DNA of 43,738 nucleotides from Mycolicibacter sinensis (GTDB taxonomy: Bacteria; Actinomycetota; Actinomycetes; Mycobacteriales; Mycobacteriaceae): positions 1 through 43,738 of the forward strand of contig NZ_LZJK01000008.1 of assembly GCF_001667945.1 (NCBI RefSeq), read 5' to 3'. Within the stretch, counting starts at the first letter, position 1, and the number at the start of each line of letters is the position of its first letter. The translations under genes were made by a program, and so were the position numbers. Below the pieces are notes generated by a model, which was given only the letters and a program-made list of their open reading frames with translations, searched no databases and was not told where the DNA came from. Shown here piece after piece: positions 8,017-16,061 of this stretch.

Positions 8017-9471
8017 CTACAGCTGCGCGTACACCGACTTGGTCTGCAGGAAGCTCTCGACGCCCTCGCGGCCCCATTCATGCCCCCAGCCGGACTGCTT
8101 GTACCCGCCGAACGGCACCGAGTGATCAAAGACCAACTGGCAGTTCAGCGAAACGGTTCCGGACTCCAACCGCTTGGCGAGCCGGTGGGCGCGGCTGAGG
8201 TCACGGGTCCAGGCGGTGGCGGCCAGACCGTAGTCGGAGTCGTTGGCCAGGGCGACGGCTTCGTCGTCGTCGTCGAATGGCAGCACGGTGACCACCGGAC
8301 CGAAGATCTCTTGCTGGTAGAGCCGCATTGCCGGATCAACGTTGGCCAGCACGGTCGGATGCACGAAATAGCCGCGGCGGTCCAGCCGGTGCCCGCCGGT
8401 GATGACGTCGACGCTGTCCCGCTTACCCTCGTCGATGTATCCCATCACCCGGTCGAGCTGCCTCTCGCTGATCAGCGGCCCGATCATGGCACCCTCATCC
8501 GTGGGCCCGCCCAACCGAAGGTTGTTGGCCACCAAGGCGATACCCTCGACGACCTGATCGTAGACGCCGCGCTGCACGAAGATCCGGGATCCGCAGATGC
8601 ACCCCTGCCCGGAGTGGACGAAGATACCCATGGCCGCCATGGTGATCGCGGTGTTCAGGTCGGCGTCGTCGTAGATCAGCACCGGAGATTTGCCGCCGAG
8701 CTCGAGGGTGACACGCTTGAGGTTTCCGGCCGATGCCGCCACGATCCGCTTGCCGACCTCGGTGGAACCGGTGAACGCGATCTTCTGGACGCCGGGGTGA
8801 TCGACCAGTGCTGCGCCCGCGGTGTGCCCGTAACCGGTGACCAGATTGACGACACCGTCGGGAACACCCGCCTCGACCAGCAGGCGCTCTAAAACCAGCG
8901 CCGAAAGGGGTGTCTCCTCGGCGGGTTTGGCCACGGTGCTGCAGCCGGCGGCCAGCGCCGGCGCCAGCTTGGTGCAGGCGTTGAACAACGGCCCGTTCCA
9001 CGGGAAGATCAGCCCGACCACGCCGTAGGGTTCCTTGAGGGTGTAGGCGTGCATGTCGGCATAGGCGCCGGAGATGCCGCCGGTCATCTGCACCTGATAG
9101 GCATCACCGTTGAGTTTGGTGCACCAGCCGGCGTAGTAGCGGAAGATCTCGGCACAGGTCGGCACGATCATCTGCGCCTGCGCCAGGGGCATCCCGGTGT
9201 TGAGCGAGTCGATCTGCGCGAGTTCCTCGGCGTGCTCATCGATCAGATCGGCGACGCGCCAAAGGATCTTGGCGCGTTCCCGGGCCGGCATCGCGCTCCA
9301 GACCCCTGCGTCGAAGGAGGCCCGGGCCCGCCCGACCGCGTCGTCGATGGCGGTGGCGCCGCCGTCGTTGAACTCGCCGATCTGCTCCTCAGTGGCCGGA
9401 TCGATGATCGGGATCACCTCACCGGAGCCGGGACGCCGGCGCAGTTCTTCCACCACAGAATTCAGGGACAT
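8017..9471 (-). CDS. Aldehyde dehydrogenase (operon with P450)
   Basis: This is a full-length aldehyde dehydrogenase of 484 residues. It has IFPWNGP, KPAEETP, a catalytic glutamate in LELGGKS, catalytic cysteine C291 in HSGQGCICGSR, and the EIFGPVV motif. The GGCGGG just before the ATG is a plausible ribosome binding site. It begins 27 bp after the P450 stop on the same strand, so the two are probably cotranscribed. A hydroxylase followed by an aldehyde dehydrogenase fits stepwise oxidation of a methyl or alcohol carbon to an acid. It is not close enough to the other aldehyde dehydrogenase in this cluster to look like a recent duplicate. Confidence 0.94.
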   Translation of the reverse strand: MSLNSVVEELRRRPGSGEVIPIIDPATEEQIGEFNDGGATAIDDAVGRARASFDAGVWSAMPARERAKILWRVADLIDEHAEELAQIDSLNTGMPLAQAQMIVPTCAEIFRYYAGWCTKLNGDAYQVQMTGGISGAYADMHAYTLKEPYGVVGLIFPWNGPLFNACTKLAPALAAGCSTVAKPAEETPLSALVLERLLVEAGVPDGVVNLVTGYGHTAGAALVDHPGVQKIAFTGSTEVGKRIVAASAGNLKRVTLELGGKSPVLIYDDADLNTAITMAAMGIFVHSGQGCICGSRIFVQRGVYDQVVEGIALVANNLRLGGPTDEGAMIGPLISERQLDRVMGYIDEGKRDSVDVITGGHRLDRRGYFVHPTVLANVDPAMRLYQQEIFGPVVTVLPFDDDDEAVALANDSDYGLAATAWTRDLSRAHRLAKRLESGTVSLNCQLVFDHSVPFGGYKQSGWGHEWGREGVESFLQTKSVYAQL

Positions 9472-9498
9472 TGCCCGCCTTTCGGCTCGCTGGATCTG

Positions 9499-10782
9499 TT
9501 AGGCGACCGGGTCGAACTCGACATGCAGCGCTGTGAGGCCGCGCAGCAGGAAGGTCGGCTCATAGGCGTAATGACGCTCACCGGCCGGGCCGTGGTGCGC
9601 TTCGCTGATCCTGATGTCACGCATGCGGTCCAACATGCGGTTGGCGGTGATCCGGCCTTCGACACGTACCAGCGGCGCGCCGGGACAGGTGTGGATGCCG
9701 CGGCCGAAGGCGATGTGCTCGCGAACGTTCTTGCGGTCCATGTTGAATTCGTCTGGGTTTTCGAACTTTCGCGGATCCCGGTTGGCCGCCCCCAGGCAGA
9801 GCATGAGCACCGTGCCCGCCTTGATCGGCACCCCGGCCAACGTGGTGGACTTGCGTGCCAGCCGGAAGTCGACCTTGGTGGGGCTCTGGATCCGCAGCGA
9901 TTCCTCGATGAAGCGCGGGATCAGGTCGCGGTTCTCGCGCAGCCGCTCCTGCAACTCGGGTTGCTCGCCGAGGACCTGCACCATGGTCCCGAGCAGCTTG
10001 GTGACGGTCTCCTGGCCCGCGCCGAACAGGAAGGTGGCCGGACGCACCACGTCCATCACTTCCGGGATCGACCCGTCGGGGTAGGTGGCCTCGGCCAGCA
10101 TGGTCAGCACGTCGGCCCGGGGGTTGTTGCGCCGATCGGAGATGTAGCCGTTGAACTTGTCGTCGAGGTACTCCAGTGGGTTGAGCCCGACCGGCTCTCC
10201 GTCCAGGGCGCCGACCCGGGCGCCCGGGCCTTCACCGGCACCGAGCGCCCGGCGGAACTCGGCGCGGTCGTCGTCGGGCACGCCGAGCAGGTCCGCGATC
10301 GCCAGCGTCGCAAACGGTTTGGCGTAATCCATCAGGAATTCGCATCGGCCGTCGGCGATGAACTCGTCGAGCTGCAGGTCGGCCAGCCGCCAGATGAAGT
10401 CCTCGTTCTCTTTCAACCGGACCGGAGTCAGGATGCGCCCCAGCAGCGCCCGGGTCCGCTCGTGCGCCGGCGGGTCCTGGACGACGACGTGCTCGAAGAT
10501 GGGGAACTCGTGCCGGTGCGCCTCGATCTGCTCGGTGATGTCGTCGCCCTCGGGCTCGAACGGCAGCGGCGGGAAGGGACCGCCGATGGCGTTGACCGCC
10601 GAGAACGAGTCGTGGTCTTTGAACGCGGCGTGCACCTCTTCGTAGCCGGTGACGGCCACGACGCCGTGGTGCGGCTCGGCGAAGACCGGCCCGCATCCGC
10701 GCAGGTACTCGTAATAGGGGTAGGGATTCTGGGTTACCTCCGGGTCGGAGAAGTAGTCCACCGCCGCGAGATCCGTCACCAC
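9499..10782 (-). CDS. Cytochrome P450
   Basis: The protein has about 427 residues from the GTG at 10782, which follows AAAGGG by about 9 bases. A longer form from an ATG at 10854 is possible but would overlap the divergent promoter. P450 hallmarks are the I-helix segment FLFGAGQET, the K-helix ExxR (EESLR), and the heme loop FGRGIHTCPG with the iron ligand C366. It is a soluble class I bacterial P450, so it needs a ferredoxin; none is encoded nearby. It probably hydroxylates a hydrophobic substrate ahead of the aldehyde dehydrogenase encoded just downstream. The CYP family was not assigned. Confidence 0.93.
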   Translation of the reverse strand: MVTDLAAVDYFSDPEVTQNPYPYYEYLRGCGPVFAEPHHGVVAVTGYEEVHAAFKDHDSFSAVNAIGGPFPPLPFEPEGDDITEQIEAHRHEFPIFEHVVVQDPPAHERTRALLGRILTPVRLKENEDFIWRLADLQLDEFIADGRCEFLMDYAKPFATLAIADLLGVPDDDRAEFRRALGAGEGPGARVGALDGEPVGLNPLEYLDDKFNGYISDRRNNPRADVLTMLAEATYPDGSIPEVMDVVRPATFLFGAGQETVTKLLGTMVQVLGEQPELQERLRENRDLIPRFIEESLRIQSPTKVDFRLARKSTTLAGVPIKAGTVLMLCLGAANRDPRKFENPDEFNMDRKNVREHIAFGRGIHTCPGAPLVRVEGRITANRMLDRMRDIRISEAHHGPAGERHYAYEPTFLLRGLTALHVEFDPVA

Positions 10783-10821
10783 GCGATGCGCCCTTTCGCT
10801 CGTATCACGACCTCGTCGCGC

Positions 10822-10835
10822 TGATCGCTCGATCA
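10822..10835. promoter_or_regulatory. Operator 1, P450/TetR divergent promoter
   Basis: TGATCGCTCGATCA has 6 bp perfect arms around a 2 bp centre. It lies between the P450 start and the TetR transcript start, just upstream of a TAGAAT -10 box. The same sequence, with two differences, recurs at 11549-11562 ahead of the SDR gene; the shared core is GCTGATCGMTCGAYCAA. The most economical reading is one TetR (10910-11506) controlling P450, itself and the SDR. Confidence 0.6.
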
Positions 10836-10841
10836 AATTGC

Positions 10842-10847
10842 TAGAAT
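10842..10847 (+). promoter_or_regulatory. -10 box for TetR/uORF transcript
   Basis: TAGAAT matches the mycobacterial -10 consensus TANNNT. An ATG follows five bases later (10853) and opens an 18-codon ORF. Transcription would therefore start at or next to that ATG, giving a leaderless mRNA. Operator 1 ends six bases upstream of this box. Confidence 0.5.
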
Positions 10848-10852
10848 GCGTC

Positions 10853-10909
10853 ATGCCTACCATGTGCGGCGACGGATGGTCAAGCAATCGCAGCGCCAGG
10901 GTCGCCTGA
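10853..10909 (+). CDS. Candidate leaderless upstream ORF (18 aa) abutting TetR
   Basis: The peptide is MPTMCGDGWSSNRSARVA. Its ATG lies five bases after a TAGAAT box, and its TGA is followed with no gap by the ATG of the TetR gene (TGA-ATG). This arrangement would couple TetR translation to reading of the uORF. The TetR ATG has no strong Shine-Dalgarno sequence of its own, which fits coupling. The peptide resembles nothing I recognise and may matter only through its translation. The evidence is positional only. Confidence 0.4.
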   Translation: MPTMCGDGWSSNRSARVA

Positions 10910-11506
10910 ATGACGCCGCCGCGCAAGGCCAGATCGACCGATAGCGCCACCCGCCGCCGGCTGATCGAAGCAACAGCCCGGCTCATGCGCGACGAGGGCT
11001 ATGCCGCGGCAACCTCGCGGCGGGTAGCCGCCGAGGCCGGGGTGAAGCAAGCCCTCGTCTACTACTACTTCCCCACCATGGACGACCTGTTCGTCGAGGT
11101 GCTGCGCGCCGGCGCCGACGCCGCGCTAGAGCGGATGCGCGCCGCCCTCACCGACGACGATCCGCTCCGGACACTGTGGGAGATCAACGGCGATGCCCGC
11201 TTGACCAGCTTGAACACCGAGTTCATGGCGCTGGCCAACCACCGCAAGGCGATCCGGACCGAGCTCAAGGCCTACGCCGAACGGGTCCGCGACATCGAGA
11301 CCGCGGCCGTCACGGTGGCATTGCGCACCAACGGCGTCGACCTGCAGAAGTATCCGCCCGTCGCCGTCGCCATGCTGATCGCGCAGACCGCCCGCAGCCT
11401 GTGCAATGAAGACGCCGTCGGAGTCAACAGTGGCCACGATGAGTTGCGCGCCCTCGTCGAGCGCGAACTGGGCCGGCTGGCGGCTCCGCCGGCTGCGGCC
11501 GACTAG
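10910..11506 (+). CDS. TetR family regulator (P450/SDR regulator)
   Basis: The protein has 198 residues. The N-terminal TetR DNA-binding domain lies at about 14-62 (RRLIEATARLMRDEGYAA, then GVKQALVYYYFPTMDDLF), followed by an all-helical C-terminal domain that would bind ligand. It is divergent from the P450 gene, and a palindrome lies between them. The SDR gene begins 78 bp downstream behind a near-identical palindrome. This suggests local control of hydroxylation and alcohol oxidation by one inducer. Confidence 0.92.
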   Translation: MTPPRKARSTDSATRRRLIEATARLMRDEGYAAATSRRVAAEAGVKQALVYYYFPTMDDLFVEVLRAGADAALERMRAALTDDDPLRTLWEINGDARLTSLNTEFMALANHRKAIRTELKAYAERVRDIETAAVTVALRTNGVDLQKYPPVAVAMLIAQTARSLCNEDAVGVNSGHDELRALVERELGRLAAPPAAAD

Positions 11507-11548
11507 CAACCCACGGTTGACAACCCGGCCCGTTGGTGCCAGCCTTGC

Positions 11549-11562
11549 TGATCGATCGACCA
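11549..11562. promoter_or_regulatory. Operator 2, upstream of third mycofactocin-type SDR
   Basis: TGATCGATCGACCA lies 22 bp before the SDR start codon and matches Operator 1 at 12 of 14 positions. A perfect -35 hexamer TTGACA at 11517-11522 precedes it, but no strong -10 is visible, so the exact promoter is uncertain. Binding here would sit at or just downstream of the transcription start. Confidence 0.55.
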
Positions 11563-11584
11563 ACAACGAGACGAGGTGCGCAAC

Positions 11585-12424
11585 ATGGCTGGACGAGTGG
11601 TGGGAAAGGTCGCGCTCATCACCGGCGCGGCCCGCGGTCAGGGCCGCAGTCACGCGGTGCGACTCGCGCAGGAAGGTGCCGACATCATCGCCGTCGATGT
11701 CTGCGCGCGGATCAGCAGCAACGAGGAGATCCCGGCTCCGACGCCCGACGACCTGGCGCAGACCGCTGATCTGGTCAAGGGATTGGACCGTCGGATCGTG
11801 ACGGCACAGGTCGACGTGCGTGACTTCGACGCGCTCAAGGCCGCGGTCGACAGCGGTGTCGAGCAGCTCGGCCGACTGGACATCATCGTGGCCAACGCCG
11901 GGATCGGCAACGGTGGCCAGACCCTGGACAAGACCAGCGAGGCCGACTGGCAGGACATGATCGACGTCAACCTGTCCGGCGTCTGGAAGACGGTCAAAGC
12001 TGGTGTTCCCCACCTTATCTCCGGCGGAAACGGCGGATCCATCGTCTTGACCAGCTCAGTCGGCGGCCTCAAGGCCTACCCGCACACCGGCCACTACATC
12101 GCGGCCAAGCACGGCGTGGTCGGGCTGATGCGCACCTTCGCCGTCGAGTTGGGCCAGCATTTCATCCGGGTCAACTCGGTGCACCCCACCAACGTGAACA
12201 CGCCGCTGTTCATGAACGAGGGAACGATGAAGCTGTTCCGCCCCGACCTGGAGAACCCCGGACCCGACGACATGGCCGTCGTCGCCCAGCTCATGCACGT
12301 GCTGCCGATCGGATGGGTGGAGCCGGTGGACATCAGCAATGCCGTGCTGTTCCTGGCCTCGGACGAATCCCGTTACGTGACCGGGCTTCCGCTCACCGTC
12401 GACGCGGGCAGCATGCTCAAATAA
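11585..12424 (+). CDS. Mycofactocin-coupled SDR family oxidoreductase (3)
   Basis: This 279-residue SDR has the mycofactocin subfamily signature [15 protein letters not shown] followed by DVCARI. It has ANAGIGNGG and the catalytic Y171-xxx-K175 (YIAAK). The ATG at 11585 follows GAGG by seven bases; a GTG at 11576 is less likely. It stands alone behind its own promoter and operator, downstream of the second TetR. It would oxidise an alcohol produced by the P450, passing electrons to mycofactocin. The mycofactocin biosynthesis genes are not in this window. Confidence 0.92.
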   Translation: MAGRVVGKVALITGAARGQGRSHAVRLAQEGADIIAVDVCARISSNEEIPAPTPDDLAQTADLVKGLDRRIVTAQVDVRDFDALKAAVDSGVEQLGRLDIIVANAGIGNGGQTLDKTSEADWQDMIDVNLSGVWKTVKAGVPHLISGGNGGSIVLTSSVGGLKAYPHTGHYIAAKHGVVGLMRTFAVELGQHFIRVNSVHPTNVNTPLFMNEGTMKLFRPDLENPGPDDMAVVAQLMHVLPIGWVEPVDISNAVLFLASDESRYVTGLPLTVDAGSMLK

Positions 12425-12432
12425 GCGTTGAC

Positions 12433-12481
12433 TCTGCGGTGCGGGCGGAAGTTACTCGCACTTTGTCGCCCTCACCGCAGA
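12433..12481. terminator. Long stem-loop between convergent genes
   Basis: The arms TCTGCGGTG and CACCGCAGA (9 bp) continue inward, after one mismatch, as GGGCG/CGCCC, and then an inner AAGT/ACTT. The element lies between the SDR stop (12424) and the stop of the convergent Lon-N gene (12483). It probably acts as a bidirectional terminator. There is no U-tract on either strand, as is common in mycobacteria. Confidence 0.6.
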
Positions 12482-12482
12482 A

Positions 12483-13121
12483 TCAGCGAGGGAGATCGAA
12501 TTCGACGCGGGCCGAGACCGTCTCGATCGCCTCGTGCAGCGCGCTCATCCGTTCGGGCAGCGAGGGCGCCGCCAGCACCGCGTAGCGGTCGGCCTCCCCC
12601 ATCGGGACCCGGCAGGCCAGCGAATACAGCCGCTGCACCGGGTCCAGCGACCGCAGCCGGCGGCCCCCCAGCATGGCGTTGCGCCCCGGCATGACCCACC
12701 GGCGACGGGCCATCGCCATCCGCTTGTGCAGCATCACGATGCGGTCTTCGAGCTCACGGAACTGGTTGTCGCTCACCGGTTCTGCCGGCTCATCGGGCCA
12801 CACCTCAACGATCGCCCGCGGATAGGGATCGTCGGGCAGCCACTCGCGCACCCGGATCCGCTCGCCGGTCAGGCAGCGCAAGGCGTATCGGCCGCCACCG
12901 AGTTCGGTGCAGTGCGTAATGGCTGTCATCGCCCCGACATCGTGGCGCTGCTCGCCGCCGCCCACCTCGCGTCCCCGGGCGATCAGCACCACCCCGAAGC
13001 GCGGGTCGCCGCTGCGCATCAGATCACCGACCAGCACCGTGTAACGCAGCTCGAAGATCCGCAGCGAAAGTTCCTCGCCGGGCAGCAGCACCCACTCCAG
13101 CGGGAACATCGGCAGTTCCAT
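12483..13121 (-). CDS. Lon N-terminal (substrate-binding) domain protein, Rv0434-like
   Basis: The protein has 212 residues and opens with [20 protein letters not shown], the typical start of a Lon N-terminal domain (PF02190). The domain covers most of the protein; the ATPase and protease parts of Lon are absent. Such free-standing domains are widespread, but their role is not established; recognition of unfolded or peptide substrates is a reasonable guess. The ATG at 13121 shares its A with the upstream stop (TGATG), so translation is probably coupled to the ligase gene. A GTG at 13124 is an alternative start. Confidence 0.9.
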   Translation of the reverse strand: MELPMFPLEWVLLPGEELSLRIFELRYTVLVGDLMRSGDPRFGVVLIARGREVGGGEQRHDVGAMTAITHCTELGGGRYALRCLTGERIRVREWLPDDPYPRAIVEVWPDEPAEPVSDNQFRELEDRIVMLHKRMAMARRRWVMPGRNAMLGGRRLRSLDPVQRLYSLACRVPMGEADRYAVLAAPSLPERMSALHEAIETVSARVEFDLPR

Positions 13122-14308
13122 CACATGTCCAGTTCGGCAACCAGCGCGTCGACGACCGCGCGCAGGTCACCGTCGTGTTCCTCGGCGACGCGGCGCTGGC
13201 GCTGATAGGACGCGCCTTTGTGGTAGATGTCGGCGACGGCCGCCAGCTCGTCGGCGCAGTGCAGGCGCGCGGCCATCGGTTCGAGCCGGTTGAGCAGGTC
13301 GTCGAGGTCCTCGGTGACCAACCGCTCGTTGCTGTCGGCGTCGAGGATGATCTCGGCGTCCAGGCCGTAGCGCGCCGCGCGCCACTTGTTCTCCTGCACG
13401 TGCCACGGTGGCATGGTGGGCAGGGACTGGTCGGCGTCCAGCCGCCGGTCCAGGTCCACGATCAGGCAGTGGGTCAGCGCCACCAGCGCGCCCAATTCGC
13501 GCAGATTGGACACCCCGTCACAGACCCGCACCTCGATGGTGCCCAGGTGCGGTGACGGTCTGATGTCCCAACGGATCTCGTTGATGTGATCGATGATCCC
13601 GGTCTTCTTCTGGTCGTAGACGAAGCCCTCGAACTCCGACCAGGTCTGGAACTGGAAGGGCAGCCCCGCGGTGGGTAACTGCTGGAACATCATCGCCCGG
13701 TTACTGGCGTAGCCGGTGTCCTCCCCACCCCACCACGGCGAGGACGCCGACAGCGCCAACAGGTGCGGGTAGTACAGCAGCAGCGACGAGATGATCGGCA
13801 TCACCTTGTGCGCCGAGGAGATTCCGACGTGGACGTGCACGCCCCAGATCAGCATCTGCCGGCCCCACCACTGGGTGCGTTTGATCAGCTCGGCGTAGCG
13901 CGGCGCGTCGGTCAGCTTCTGCGCCGACCACTGCGCGAACGGGTGGGTGCCGGCGCCGAACAGTTCCATGCCCCGGTCGTGCACGATGGGCCGGGTGGTC
14001 GCCAGCGTCGAGCGCAGATCCTCCATCGCCTCGCCGGTGTTGTCGCAGATACCGGTGACGAGTTCGACGGTGTTGCGCAGCAGTTCCTTGTGGACCCGCG
14101 GGTTCTCGCCGAGCTCGGACAGGACCGCGTGGGCTTCGTTGCTCAGGTCGCGGGTTGCCGCGTCGACGAGCGCGAACTCCCATTCCACGCCGAGGGTGGG
14201 CCGGGCGCAGTGAGCGAACTCGATCCGAGCTTCGGACCTCGCAGAAGCCCTGTTGTGGGGCGGGCTATCCGGTGCCGATAACACCACACGCAACCCGCTT
14301 ACCGGCAT
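13121..14308 (-). CDS. Glutamate-cysteine ligase family protein (YbdK/GCS2 type), Rv0433-like
   Basis: This is a carboxylate-amine ligase of the GCS2 family, up to 395 residues long. Conserved segments include [14 protein letters not shown], the [11 protein letters not shown] region, [24 protein letters not shown], and a C-terminal GASYQRQ segment. Enzymes of this family join glutamate to cysteine or similar amines in ATP-dependent reactions; the true substrate in mycobacteria is not settled. No ATG or GTG lies between the sodC stop and the conserved region, so the start must be inside sodC. Candidates are the ATG at 14308 (used here) and GTG codons at 14287 and 14284. The sodC-to-ligase overlap indicates one operon. 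Confidence 0.92.
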   Translation of the reverse strand: MPVSGLRVVLSAPDSPPHNRASARSEARIEFAHCARPTLGVEWEFALVDAATRDLSNEAHAVLSELGENPRVHKELLRNTVELVTGICDNTGEAMEDLRSTLATTRPIVHDRGMELFGAGTHPFAQWSAQKLTDAPRYAELIKRTQWWGRQMLIWGVHVHVGISSAHKVMPIISSLLLYYPHLLALSASSPWWGGEDTGYASNRAMMFQQLPTAGLPFQFQTWSEFEGFVYDQKKTGIIDHINEIRWDIRPSPHLGTIEVRVCDGVSNLRELGALVALTHCLIVDLDRRLDADQSLPTMPPWHVQENKWRAARYGLDAEIILDADSNERLVTEDLDDLLNRLEPMAARLHCADELAAVADIYHKGASYQRQRRVAEEHDGDLRAVVDALVAELDM

Positions 14309-14975
14309 CTCCGGTGGTCAGCGTGGTCTGGTCCGGGCCGGGGGTGCCGTTGACCTGGGTGTAGCGGTCCGCCGGGATGTTGGCGAAATTGTCGTCGTCG
14401 GCGTGGATGATCAGGGCCGTCTTCTCCCCGGCCAGCAGCTCGTCGCGGGTGAACGCGTCGGTGGTGGTCACCAGCAGCGCGCTGCCGTCGGAGCGCACCT
14501 GCAGCGAGGTCAGGTCGCCGCTCTGCGGGTGCTCGCTGTGGCCGGGAGCCTGGAAGTGCCCACCGGCGGACAGGAAGGCGCCGGGTGCGCCGCCGCCCGG
14601 GGGCACCGAGTCGGCTTCGCACTTACCCACGCCGTGGATGTGCATGCCGTGGAAGCCGGGCGTGAGCACGCCGGGGCTGGTGGTCTGCACCGTGACGGTG
14701 ACGAATTCCTTGCCACCGGCCTTGCTGAACTCAAACGTCGCGGTGGCGACCTGGCCACCGTCGGGGGCGGTCAGGTGCGCGACGAGGTTGTCCGAGCCGC
14801 CCGAGGCACCCGGTTCGGTGGCCGCACCGGACGGCGCCGGCGATCCGGTCCAGATGGCCGGGGTGGTGCCCGGCGCGTCCGACGGCTGTTCGTTGGGGGG
14901 GCTGCACGCCGCCAGCATCACGACCGGAGTGGCGAAGACAGCGGCGGCAAGAGCTCTGCGGTGACCTGTGACCAT
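14265..14975 (-). CDS. sodC: Periplasmic Cu(-Zn) superoxide dismutase lipoprotein
   Basis: The protein has 236 residues. A signal peptide ends in lipobox LAAC with lipidated C24. A flexible Pro/Ser/Gly linker follows, then the SOD domain (about 60-236). Copper-site histidines are seen in GFHGMHIHG and GGHF, with the distal [10 protein letters not shown]. The metal loop after GGH is shorter than in canonical Cu,Zn enzymes, and the residue three before the conserved aspartate (QSGD) is not histidine. One zinc ligand is therefore missing, as reported for the M. tuberculosis enzyme, which works with copper alone. It disproportionates superoxide at the cell surface. The gene lies 9 bp after virR and overlaps the ligase gene start. 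Confidence 0.95.
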   Translation of the reverse strand: MVTGHRRALAAAVFATPVVMLAACSPPNEQPSDAPGTTPAIWTGSPAPSGAATEPGASGGSDNLVAHLTAPDGGQVATATFEFSKAGGKEFVTVTVQTTSPGVLTPGFHGMHIHGVGKCEADSVPPGGGAPGAFLSAGGHFQAPGHSEHPQSGDLTSLQVRSDGSALLVTTTDAFTRDELLAGEKTALIIHADDDNFANIPADRYTQVNGTPGPDQTTLTTGDAGKRVACGVIGTG

Positions 14976-14984
14976 GCGAGGAGC

Positions 14985-15455
14985 TTAACCCGCGACGACC
15001 ACGATGACGCCCGGTGGCTGCTCGGCTACGTCGGGGACGCGCGGCGCCACGGCAGCGTGCAGCATGCCGGCCACGGCGGTGGCCGAATCGTGTTCCCCGG
15101 GGGCGTCGCTGAAGTAGACGGTGGTCTCGGTGACCTCGGGCAGCTCGAGGTTCCCGACGTCGGTCACGTTCCAGCCGGCTTCACGCAGCCGGTCCGCGGT
15201 GTGCCCGGCCAGTCCGGCCTGCTCGGAGATGTTGTAGACCCGCACGTCGGACTTGTGGGCGGGCTGCTCGGGCTTGGCGACCGCCGAGGTGGTGGTCATG
15301 GGTTTCGACGTCGGCGAGTGGCTGCTGTCGTCCTCGCTGCCCGACGATCCGAGTGCCTGGAACCCGACCAGCAGGAACACGGTGCCCAAAAACAGCAGCA
15401 CCATCACCATGGCTCGCAGCGGGAGTCGGGAGGAGTCGGGAACGTGCTCGTTCAT
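14985..15455 (-). CDS. virR: VirR-like LytR C-terminal domain membrane protein, Rv0431-like
   Basis: The protein has 156 residues. It has a short cytoplasmic N-terminus, one transmembrane helix at about 15-34 (MVMVLLFLGTVFLLVGFQ), a Ser/Thr-rich linker, and a LytR_C domain from about residue 67 (VRVYNISEQAGLAGHTADRL). The M. tuberculosis homologue Rv0431 (VirR) affects vesicle release and envelope structure. The start at 15455 gives the familiar MNEHV N-terminus. It lies directly upstream of sodC in the same orientation. A role in envelope integrity is inferred from homology. Confidence 0.92.
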   Translation of the reverse strand: MNEHVPDSSRLPLRAMVMVLLFLGTVFLLVGFQALGSSGSEDDSSHSPTSKPMTTTSAVAKPEQPAHKSDVRVYNISEQAGLAGHTADRLREAGWNVTDVGNLELPEVTETTVYFSDAPGEHDSATAVAGMLHAAVAPRVPDVAEQPPGVIVVVAG

Positions 15456-15522
15456 TGCGCCTACTGTATCGAGGAGCAGGCCATAACCGATAAACGGCCA
15501 GCTATCAAGGGCTCCGGGTGAT

Positions 15523-15831
15523 TCAGGTGATATCGAATCCGAGACGCCGGGCCGCGCGCGCTTTCTGGCGACTGGACCGCAGCCTGCGCAGCCGCTTGAC
15601 CAGCATCGGGTCGGCGGCCAGAGCCTCGGGCCGGTCGACGAGCGCATTGAGCACCTGGTAGTAGCGGGTCGCCGACAGTGCGAACCGCTCCTTGATGGCT
15701 TCTTCCTTGGCGCCGGCGTACTTCCACCAGTCCCGTTCGAAGGCCAAGATGTCGCGCTCGCGGCGACTCAGGCCGTCGATGGGTTCCGAATCGTCCCCTG
15801 AGCGATTCGCTTGCGCCATAGCGCCGTCCAT
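15523..15831 (-). CDS. DUF3263 protein, Rv0430-like
   Basis: This 102-residue protein is strongly conserved in mycobacteria. The central DUF3263 segment includes RERDILAFERDWWKYAGAKE, then YYQVLNALVDRPEALAADP and a basic tail RRLRSSRQKARAARRLGF. The helical, helix-turn-helix-like centre and basic C-terminus suggest DNA or RNA binding, but the function is unknown to me. The ATG at 15831 with AGGA seven bases upstream is preferred over an upstream ATG at 15915. It is the first gene of the run leading to virR and sodC, and is divergent from def. Confidence 0.92.
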   Translation of the reverse strand: MDGAMAQANRSGDDSEPIDGLSRRERDILAFERDWWKYAGAKEEAIKERFALSATRYYQVLNALVDRPEALAADPMLVKRLRRLRSSRQKARAARRLGFDIT

Positions 15832-16047
15832 ATCGTTTCCTGGACCCTTCCGGAAAGTTCTGTGGTTGAACCGTTCGTTGCGTTTATCGGCGGCGTGTCC
15901 TGAGCGAATATTCAATCACGGCAGGCGGTGTTGAACCGGGAGCCGGTCCCGCGAGTCGCCGTGGCCGCTGCACTGCACCGATGGCCGAATGAACCCGGCG
16001 GCTCCAGCTTGGCCTCTCCTCCGTCGAGCCTCGCTGAACCGCCCGCC

Positions 16048-16053
16048 TAAGCT
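16048..16053 (+). promoter_or_regulatory. -10 box of def, predicted leaderless
   Basis: TAAGCT fits TANNNT and ends eight bases before the def ATG (16062), placing transcription start at or next to the start codon. The rest of the 230 bp divergent region (15832-16061) shows no clear Shine-Dalgarno sequence for def and no other gene. Confidence 0.45.
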
Positions 16054-16061
16054 TTTCGGTC

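Noticed and set aside
9049..10824. 591-codon plus-strand ORF
   Set aside because: It is antisense to the P450 and aldehyde dehydrogenase genes, has no recognisable motifs, and is expected from GC-rich codon bias.
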